Below, one piece after another: positions 1 to 4,331 of a stretch of 9,021 nucleotides of DNA. The translations under genes were made by a program, and so were the position numbers. This DNA comes from Cellvibrionales bacterium UBA2618. GTDB taxonomy: Bacteria > Pseudomonadota > Gammaproteobacteria > Pseudomonadales > Porticoccaceae. The stretch's first letter is position 1. Every line of letters starts with the position of its first letter. Below the pieces are notes generated by a model. That model was not told the DNA's origin, ran no database searches, and worked only from the letters and a program-made list of their open reading frames with translations. Location of the stretch: contig DDJS01000108.1 of the NCBI GenBank assembly GCA_002339165.1, forward strand, positions 1 through 9,021, given 5' to 3'.

Positions 1-523
1 TCTCAATAGTTTCGTCAATTTCTGGCAGTTTGGTAAAGAACTCGGCTTATGCGTAGCTCTCTAGGATCTCTTTAGCGATGGCGTTGCCGGCTTTAAAAGC
101 GGCGGTCAGGCGATCGGTATCGGCTTCGTATAAAAATACCTGAGTTTTCAGAACGTCAGCGGCTGGTTTGGTAACGGCTGTATCGTCAGAGAGAGCAAGG
201 CTGAGCAGAACTTGAATAGAGGGGCCGCCTTTCATGTGCGAGAGCAGTTCGAAGGCAAATTCTGCTGTGATCTCTGCAACGACAGATTCACCCAAAATGA
301 TTTCTTTCAGAAATTGTGCTTTGACACCAGCAGCGCTGGTTGTGCCTGGTATCGCATTGTAAATGAAGAATTTCAGTGAATCTTCACGCTGCGCATTCCC
401 GGTATCTTTGATTTGGACAATAATCTCTGCCAGCAAATCAGCACTGTCGATTGGCTTTGGATTTAATCCTAGGTCCTTTTTACGTGTGGCGATTTCGTCT
501 ATATACTCTTGATATAAGCTCAT
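1..523 (-). pseudogene. acnB: Divergent aconitase B (AcnB-type) N-terminal region, interrupted by in-frame TAA; partial at window edge
   Basis: The open frame runs from ATG 523-521 to TAA 49-47 (158 aa). It matches the helical HEAT-like N-terminal domain of AcnB, which acts in subunit interaction. Recognisable blocks are Y4xEY7, PKPID at 22-26, KFFIYNAIPGTTSAAG at 51-66, VKAxFLKEIILGE at 67-79, ELLSHMKGG at 92-100 and KAGNAIAKEIL at 144-154. After the stop, the same frame still reads AEFFTKLPEIDETIE to position 2, which resembles the AcnB linker before the swivel domain. From memory, members of this longer subfamily (over 900 aa) have K or Q where the TAA stands, so a single substitution (for example CAA to TAA) would explain it. 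The start is supported by GGGAG at 534-530, 6 nt upstream. The catalytic aconitase domains, if present, lie outside the window. The alternatives are a real standalone 158-aa domain protein or a base-call error. The AcnB relationship is firm; the loss of function is inferred. Confidence 0.72.
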
Positions 524-723
524 TCAAATCTCCCACTGTAAGCGGCTTCATCTACCCCGGGTAGTACGCGGTTCGCCATGAGATCAATTAAAAAGTCTAC
601 TTCATCGGCTGGCGGATTCTTTAACAGCTCAACGAGCCCTGCTGTCCACTTGGGATCTAGAGGTTTGGGTGGAATCCCCTGTAAATCGCGTTCTGCGACG
701 TTTGCGCGGTAGGCTTGTAACAT
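520..723 (-). pseudogene. acnB: Truncated classical aconitase B N-terminus (67-aa remnant)
   Basis: The frame encodes 67 residues. It begins exactly where classical gammaproteobacterial AcnB begins and carries its N-terminal signatures: AYRANVAER at 4-12, PPKPLD at 18-23, GLVELLKNPP at 29-38 and GVDEAAY at 56-62. In full-length AcnB (about 860 aa) the next segment is VKAGFLAAI-like. Here it is replaced by SGRFE and TGA at 522-520. I chose the ATG at 723-721 because it coincides with the family start and has GGGAG 9 nt upstream; an in-frame ATG at 795 would add 24 unrelated residues. The stop overlaps the ATG of the next acnB-type gene (ATGA, 523-520), so the two could be translationally coupled. 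No swivel or Fe-S catalytic domain follows, so it cannot be an aconitase. It is probably a gene stump, but expression as a small HEAT-like domain or leader peptide cannot be excluded. Confidence 0.7.
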
Positions 724-798
724 GGCGTCTATCTCCCGTTGACCCGACAGTGGATAAAATCGGGTTAATACGATATTTTGGTTTTGATTTATCATCCC

Positions 799-827
799 AG
801 TATACGCGATTTTGTAGTTTATTTACA
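799..827 (-). promoter_or_regulatory. Candidate promoter for the acnB-remnant transcript
   Basis: On the minus strand TATACT (804-799, 5/6 match to TATAAT) lies 17 nt downstream of TGTAAA (827-822, only 3/6 match to TTGACA). Transcription would start near 792, giving a leader of about 70 nt before the ATG at 723. The poor -35 means it would need an activator or is a chance match. Confidence 0.35.
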
Positions 828-855
828 CATACATCGGCGCTGAGCTTTCTCTGTG

Positions 856-906
856 CAGGGTCTTTGGTGTATCCTGCCGTGCCATTTTGGAGGTGTAAAG
901 ACCCTG
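856..906. repeat. Perfect 10-bp inverted repeat with 31-nt loop
   Basis: CAGGGTCTTT at 856-865 is exactly complementary to AAAGACCCTG at 897-906. The 31-nt loop starts and ends with GGTGT (866-870 and 892-896), a direct repeat. It lies between the divergent acnB remnant and miaE, upstream of both. No run of T follows immediately on either strand, so it is a poor intrinsic terminator. It may be an operator with two half sites, an RNA structure, or debris of a small repeat element. Confidence 0.6.
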
Positions 907-933
907 ATAAATAAGTCTTTTCCCGCATATAGT
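904..933 (+). promoter_or_regulatory. Candidate miaE promoter
   Basis: CTGATA at 904-909 (4/6 to TTGACA), an 18-nt spacer, and TATAGT at 928-933 (5/6 to TATAAT). It would start transcription near 940, about 120 nt before miaE. The -35 overlaps the right arm of the inverted repeat at 897-906, so a protein bound to that repeat could affect it. The match is modest. Confidence 0.35.
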
Positions 934-1061
934 AATTTTACAATAGGCTTTTTTGCTATAGCGTCAAATGATAGTCGTTATGTGGCTGAATGCATTGGGC
1001 AATAGCCCGCAGCGGTCATTAAATAACCCCGCCATCCGTTTTTGAGGTATCGACCGCCACT

Positions 1062-1682
1062 ATGATCACTGATCTCACCGAAATCGAGCATTTTCTTCCC
1101 TGTCAAACACCGCAGCGATGGGTTGAATGTGCCATTCAAAATCAGAGTTTGCTGCTGATCGATCATGCAAATTGCGAAAAAAAAGCCGCTAGCACGGCGC
1201 TTAATCTAATCTATAAATACACCGATGACTTTGTCCTGCTCAATAAAATGTCGCGACTTGCTAGAGAAGAAATGCGCCATTTCGAACAGGTGATAGCAAT
1301 TATGCAGCGGCGTAAAATCACTTATCACCACATCTCGGCATCGCGCTATGCCGCTGGATTACGCAGTGTGGTGCGCTCAGAAGAACCATATAAGTTAGCT
1401 GACATATTGATTGTTGGAGCATTTATTGAAGCGAGATCGTGCGAACGTTTTGCTCGAATTGCGCTACATTTAGATGATGAATTATGCCGCTTTTATCAGT
1501 CCTTGCTGAAGTCGGAGGCACGACATTACCGAGATTATCTCAATCTTGCAGAGAATTTAATTGGCGAAGAGGCCCTGAGCGAGCGCCTATCGGCGATAGC
1601 CGGTCGAGAACAACAATTGATTCAGGCGCCCGATACAGAGTTTAGGTTTCACTCGGGCCCGATGGCTCCCGCCGAGTCTTGA
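1062..1682 (+). CDS. miaE: tRNA 2-methylthio-N6-isopentenyladenosine-37 hydroxylase (MiaE)
   Basis: This is a 206-aa member of the MiaE family, ferritin-like di-iron, O2-dependent monooxygenases that convert ms2i6A37 to ms2io6A37 in tRNAs reading UNN codons. The metal-ligand pattern is complete: E39 in DHANCEKKAAS, E70xxH73 in REEMRHFEQ, E123 in GAFIEARSCERF and E152xxH155 in SEARHY. The length is typical for the family. The ATG at 1062 fits the usual N-terminus, with a FLPCQTPQRW-like segment about ten residues in. GAGG at 1044-1047 is 14 nt upstream, a long spacing, so initiation may be weak. The gene stands alone, divergent from the acnB fragments and convergent with gltA. In Salmonella, miaE mutants were reported unable to grow on succinate, fumarate or malate, which makes its place inside a TCA-cycle locus notable. 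The identification is secure from the motifs; the physiological link is inference. Confidence 0.93.
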   Translation: MITDLTEIEHFLPCQTPQRWVECAIQNQSLLLIDHANCEKKAASTALNLIYKYTDDFVLLNKMSRLAREEMRHFEQVIAIMQRRKITYHHISASRYAAGLRSVVRSEEPYKLADILIVGAFIEARSCERFARIALHLDDELCRFYQSLLKSEARHYRDYLNLAENLIGEEALSERLSAIAGREQQLIQAPDTEFRFHSGPMAPAES

Positions 1683-1693
1683 TGCGACATCGT

Positions 1694-1710
1694 TTTCAGT
1701 AACTCTGAAA
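1694..1710. repeat. Small hairpin after miaE
   Basis: TTTCAG at 1694-1699, loop TAACT, and CTGAAA at 1705-1710 form a perfect but A/T-rich 6-bp stem starting 12 nt past the miaE stop. No T tract follows on the plus strand, so it is at best a weak 3'-end structure. Confidence 0.35.
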
Positions 1711-1722
1711 TAATTACGCGGT

Positions 1723-1739
1723 CATTTGTCAGACAAATG
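1723..1739. repeat. 17-bp palindrome CATTTGTC-A-GACAAATG
   Basis: This is a perfect 8-bp dyad around a single central base, flanked by direct GGTCAT copies at 1720-1725 and 1741-1746. A one-base centre cannot form a hairpin loop without opening pairs, so protein binding as a dimer is more natural than a terminator. It sits between the convergent ends of miaE and gltA, an unexpected place for an operator. Confidence 0.5.
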
Positions 1740-1835
1740 TGGTCATAGCGCGTGCTGCAGAAGCAGAGCGATGGTATGTCGTTATTTTGACCAGCGGCGG
1801 ATCATAGCGTGGTGATTCAGATGTCGTCCAACGCC

Positions 1836-1860
1836 GGCGCCACTCGTAGAGAGTGTCGCC
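1836..1860. terminator. GC-rich stem-loop between convergent miaE and gltA (possible bidirectional terminator)
   Basis: GGCGCCACTC at 1836-1845 pairs with GAGTGTCGCC at 1851-1860, with one C/T mismatch and a 5-nt GTAGA loop. It lies 30 nt past the gltA stop (read on the minus strand) and at the far end of the miaE side. Neither strand has a T tract after it, so it is not a classical intrinsic terminator. It may protect 3' ends or assist Rho-dependent ends. Confidence 0.4.
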
Positions 1861-1889
1861 TTGGCGCATCTTTACCTGCGCTCTATACC

Positions 1890-3179
1890 TTATGAACGCT
1901 CTTCGATGGGCGGAAATTCGCGCGTGTCGGCACCGGTATAAAGCTGTCTTGGACGGCCGATTCGATACGGATTTGAAATCATTTCATTCCAGTGCGAAAT
2001 CCATCCTACGGTGCGGCCCGTGGCAAATATAACGGTAAACATTTCTTCGGGTATACCGAGTGCCTTAAGAATAATGCCCGAATAAAAGTCGACGTTAGGG
2101 TAGAGCTTTTTCGCGATAAAATAATCGTCTTCCAAGGCGATTTGTTCAAGCTTTTTCGCCAGTCGAAACAGCGGGTCGTTTTCGAGTCCAAGCACCGCGA
2201 GAACTTCGTTGCAACTTTCGCGCATGACTGTGGCTCGAGGATCGTGATTTTTGTAAACCCGATGACCAAAACCCATTAAGCGAAATGGATCATTTTTGTC
2301 CTTGGCCTTTTTGATATATTCTAGAATGTTACTTTCATCGCCTATTTCGTTAAGCATGCTGAGTACGGCTTCATTCGCACCGCCATGCGCGGGCCCCCAA
2401 AGAGCGGCGATACCGGCCGCGACGCAGGCGAACGGGTTGGCGCCAGAAGATCCCGCCAACCGCACCGTCGAGGTCGATGCATTTTGCTCATGATCGGCAT
2501 GCAGTAAGAAAATTCGATCCATGGCCTTGGTGATGGCCGGATGCGCCACGTAGTCTTCACAGGGTGTTCCAAACATCATGCGCAAAAAGTTGGCCGTGTA
2601 GGACAGGGTGTTGTCCGGGTAGACGTAGGGTTGGCCGATAAAGTGTTTGTGGCACATAGCGGCCATGGTCGGCATTTTGGCGATCAGGCGATGCGCTGAA
2701 ATTGTTCTATGCTGTTGGTCGGTAATATCCAGAGCATCATGGTAAAAAGACGACATTGCGCCTACCAGGCCGCACAGCATGGCCATTGGATGGGCATCAT
2801 AGCGAAATCCACTGATGAAATGCTCCATCGAGCGGTTGACCATTGTGTGATATCGAATGGTGTTTTCGAAATCAGTTTTTTGAGCCGCGGTGGGTAGTCG
2901 CCCTTCAAACAGCAGATAACAGGTCTCGAGGTAATCTGATTTTTCCGCTAGTACTTCGATGGGATAGCCGCGGTGTAAAAGAATACCCTTTTCGCCGTCG
3001 ATGTACGTAATTGCTGAGCGACAAGACGCGGTTGCGGAAAATCCTGGGTCAAAAGTGAAGATATCGTGGCCACCCAAAGTCCCTATATCTATGACGTCTT
3101 GTCCGAGCGTGCCTTTATGAATAGGCAGTTCAATCGGAGGCTTACCTTCGATTGTCAGAATTGCGGTGCGTTCAGTCAT
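1890..3179 (-). CDS. gltA: Type II citrate synthase
   Basis: The 429-aa cytosolic enzyme condenses acetyl-CoA with oxaloacetate to citrate, the entry step of the TCA cycle. Its length matches the hexameric E. coli enzyme (427 aa). The catalytic triad is present: H265 in GPAHGGANEA, H306 in GFGHRVYK and D364 in PNVDFYSG. The HADHEQNASTSTVR block (227-240) is also intact. C207 in FGTPCEDY aligns with the cysteine linked to allosteric NADH inhibition in E. coli (Cys206), suggesting the NADH-sensitive type. I placed the start at ATG 3179-3177 because AAGGA lies 7 nt upstream and MTERTAILTI is where homologues begin; an ATG at 3233 would add 18 residues and falls in the promoter -10. It is transcribed alone, divergently from sdhCDAB-sucA, from the promoter at 3259-3232. 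Confidence 0.97.
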   Translation of the reverse strand: MTERTAILTIEGKPPIELPIHKGTLGQDVIDIGTLGGHDIFTFDPGFSATASCRSAITYIDGEKGILLHRGYPIEVLAEKSDYLETCYLLFEGRLPTAAQKTDFENTIRYHTMVNRSMEHFISGFRYDAHPMAMLCGLVGAMSSFYHDALDITDQQHRTISAHRLIAKMPTMAAMCHKHFIGQPYVYPDNTLSYTANFLRMMFGTPCEDYVAHPAITKAMDRIFLLHADHEQNASTSTVRLAGSSGANPFACVAAGIAALWGPAHGGANEAVLSMLNEIGDESNILEYIKKAKDKNDPFRLMGFGHRVYKNHDPRATVMRESCNEVLAVLGLENDPLFRLAKKLEQIALEDDYFIAKKLYPNVDFYSGIILKALGIPEEMFTVIFATGRTVGWISHWNEMISNPYRIGRPRQLYTGADTREFPPIEERS

Positions 3180-3231
3180 GGTTACATCCTTAGCGTAAAT
3201 GGGAAGCAAATACCCAAAATTTGAACAAGAC

Positions 3232-3259
3232 ACTATAAAAGCTCAGTCTGTATTGTCAA
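3232..3259 (-). promoter_or_regulatory. gltA sigma-70-type promoter
   Basis: On the minus strand a consensus TTGACA (3259-3254, 6/6), a 16-nt spacer and TATAGT (3237-3232, 5/6) precede gltA. The expected start is near 3225, giving a leader of about 45 nt. The palindrome CCATGCATGG (3263-3272) begins 3 nt upstream of the -35. Confidence 0.72.
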
Positions 3260-3262
3260 CTG

Positions 3263-3272
3263 CCATGCATGG
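3263..3272. promoter_or_regulatory. Palindrome CCATGCATGG abutting the gltA -35
   Basis: A perfect 10-bp dyad sits directly upstream of the consensus -35 of gltA, with another TGCAT at 3281-3285. The position suits an activator or repressor site. No known factor is assigned, and a 10-bp palindrome can occur by chance. Confidence 0.3.
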
Positions 3273-3300
3273 TTTGGGTTTGCATACACAGCTTACTAAT

Positions 3301-3315
3301 GGCGCTCTATGCGCC
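3301..3315. repeat. Inverted repeat GGCGC-TCTAT-GCGCC in the gltA/sdhC intergenic region
   Basis: Perfect 5-bp GC arms flank a 5-nt spacer, followed at 3319-3324 by a TATAAT hexamer that has no matching -35. It could be a hairpin or an operator next to a weak extra promoter. The rest of the 400-bp gap shows no gene. Confidence 0.35.
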
Positions 3316-3420
3316 GTATATAATCGCTATTCGCAGCACAAATACAGGTCTTATGGCGGGATTGGCATCACGTCCAATAGGTGCTGCACTGCGGCGCGCC
3401 TCTGTGGGTATGTCTGGTGT

Positions 3421-3434
3421 CGAACGATAGTTCG
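3421..3434. promoter_or_regulatory. Inverted repeat CGAAC-GATA-GTTCG upstream of the sdhC promoter
   Basis: Perfect 5-bp arms with a 4-nt centre end 17 nt upstream of the sdhC -35 (3452). That is roughly -53 to -66 from the predicted start, a position typical for activator binding. No regulator can be named. Confidence 0.35.
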
Positions 3435-3451
3435 TGTATAGTGCCGCACAA

Positions 3452-3480
3452 TTGAAATGTACTGGGCGTAGATTTATACT
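3452..3480 (+). promoter_or_regulatory. sdhCDAB-sucA operon promoter
   Basis: TTGAAA at 3452-3457 (5/6), a 17-nt spacer and TATACT at 3475-3480 (5/6) form the best sigma-70-type promoter facing sdhC. Transcription would begin near 3487, giving a leader of about 100 nt that contains two stem-loops. Confidence 0.7.
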
Positions 3481-3496
3481 TGATCATTCTGCTCTT

Positions 3497-3563
3497 AGCG
3501 TTGTGCGGTAATGCCAAGTCGACTCAACGCTTTCTTCACGATCCAACCGCAACGCGCCGGTTG
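3497..3563 (+). promoter_or_regulatory. Structured 5' leader of sdhC (two stem-loops)
   Basis: AGCGTTG at 3497-3503 pairs perfectly with CAACGCT at 3525-3531, and the loop contains the 8-bp palindrome AGTCGACT (3517-3524). A second stem, CAACCG 3544-3549 with CGGTTG 3558-3563 (8-nt loop), ends 7 nt before the ribosome-binding AAAGGA at 3571-3576. In E. coli the sdhC leader is a known target of small RNAs (RyhB, Spot 42). A comparable post-transcriptional role here is inference, as no sRNA can be seen. Confidence 0.45.
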
Positions 3564-3584
3564 CCTCTCTAAAGGATGCCAAAG

Positions 3585-3965
3585 GTGGATAAAAAAAGAC
3601 CCATGAATCTAGATCTCGGTACCATCAGGTTACCGATCACCTCTTATGTCTCTATACTCCACCGAGTGTCTGGCGTGGCGATGTTCTTTGCCGTCGCGGT
3701 ATTTTTGTGGATTTTGGATACCAGTCTCGCGTCCGAACAGGGGTTTGCCACGGTCAATGCGCTGTTCGAGAATTTTTTTGCTCAAATGATCATCTGGGCT
3801 TGTTTGTCTGCACTGGCCTACCACATGGTCATGGGCACGCGTCATCTGGTGATGGACGCCGGATATGGAGAGACGTTTGAGAGTGGTCGGCTTACGGCGA
3901 CTATAGCGGCGGTGGTCGCGGCACTGCTTATCAGTTTGATTGGAGGATGGATATTCATATGGTAA
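3585..3965 (+). CDS. sdhC: Succinate dehydrogenase cytochrome b556 subunit (SdhC)
   Basis: This membrane anchor of complex II, together with SdhD, holds heme b and the ubiquinone site. Counted from the GTG start it has three hydrophobic helices at about 28-48, 64-87 and 105-126. SILHR (23-27) supplies the quinone-site Ser and Arg (E. coli S27 and R31), and H80 in ALAYHMVMG aligns with the heme ligand His84. Two starts are possible. The GTG at 3585 has AAAGGA (3571-3576) 8 nt upstream and gives 126 aa. The ATG at 3576 gives 129 aa, the same length as E. coli, but AAAGG directly abuts it with no spacing. I prefer GTG. It is the first gene of the operon, and its last 7 nt overlap sdhD. The family assignment is secure; the exact start is not. 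Confidence 0.93.
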   Translation: MDKKRPMNLDLGTIRLPITSYVSILHRVSGVAMFFAVAVFLWILDTSLASEQGFATVNALFENFFAQMIIWACLSALAYHMVMGTRHLVMDAGYGETFESGRLTATIAAVVAALLISLIGGWIFIW

Positions 3966-4327
3966 CTTCAGTTACAAGTTTAGGCCGCAGTGGGCTGTCT
4001 GATTGGTTGCTGCAGCGCGTGTCAGCCTGCATCATGACGTTATATGTGTTATTTATGGTGGGCTATCTGATGCTCAATCCCGGATTGCAGTTTGCCGATT
4101 GGCAGTCGCTTCACGCGTCATTGCCGATGCGAATGTTTAGCTTGATGACGGTACTTTCATTAGCCGCGCATTCTTGGATTGGAATGTGGTGTGTTTTTAC
4201 CGATTACGTAACTGTTCGGTTAATTGGCCCAAAAGCCACTGTGGTGCGTATCTTTTTTCAGTTAATGATGATTGCAGCAACGCTGCTTTACACTATCTGG
4301 GCTATAGACATTCTTTGGGGAATCTAG
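3959..4327 (+). CDS. sdhD: Succinate dehydrogenase hydrophobic membrane anchor (SdhD)
   Basis: This 122-aa second anchor subunit of complex II has three membrane helices at about 21-40, 57-80 and 96-119. H71 in AAHSWIGMW and D82-Y83 in FTDYV fall at the same numbers as in E. coli SdhD, where Y83 hydrogen-bonds ubiquinone and H71 lies by the heme. The start ATG 3959 overlaps the sdhC stop (ATGGTAA, 7 nt). It has GGAGG at 3942-3946, 12 nt upstream, and gives the usual LGRSG segment near residue 8. An in-frame ATG at 3947 sits right on that Shine-Dalgarno sequence and is unlikely. The overlap suggests translational coupling and equal output of the two anchors. Confidence 0.94.
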   Translation: MVTSVTSLGRSGLSDWLLQRVSACIMTLYVLFMVGYLMLNPGLQFADWQSLHASLPMRMFSLMTVLSLAAHSWIGMWCVFTDYVTVRLIGPKATVVRIFFQLMMIAATLLYTIWAIDILWGI

Positions 4328-4331
4328 CGAC

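Noticed and set aside
669..914. 81-aa plus-strand frame (and a 99-aa minus frame at 629-928) over the acnB remnant and its upstream region
   Set aside because: Both conflict with the recognisable AcnB N-terminal frame at 520-723 and show no family resemblance.
978..1166. 62-aa minus-strand frame at the miaE start
   Set aside because: It overlaps the conserved N-terminus of MiaE on the other strand and shows no domain.
1683..1889. Intrinsic (T-tract) terminator for miaE or gltA
   Set aside because: Hairpins exist, but none is followed by a run of T on the proper strand, so I list only a low-confidence structure.
3319..3324. Consensus TATAAT on the plus strand in the gltA/sdhC gap
   Set aside because: No acceptable -35 lies 16-18 nt upstream and there is no TGn extension. 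The promoter at 3452-3480 is far better.
3199..3441. 80-aa plus-strand open frame in the gltA/sdhC gap
   Set aside because: It covers the gltA promoter and several dyads, has low-complexity-free but unfamiliar sequence and no convincing ribosome-binding site. The region is better explained as regulatory.
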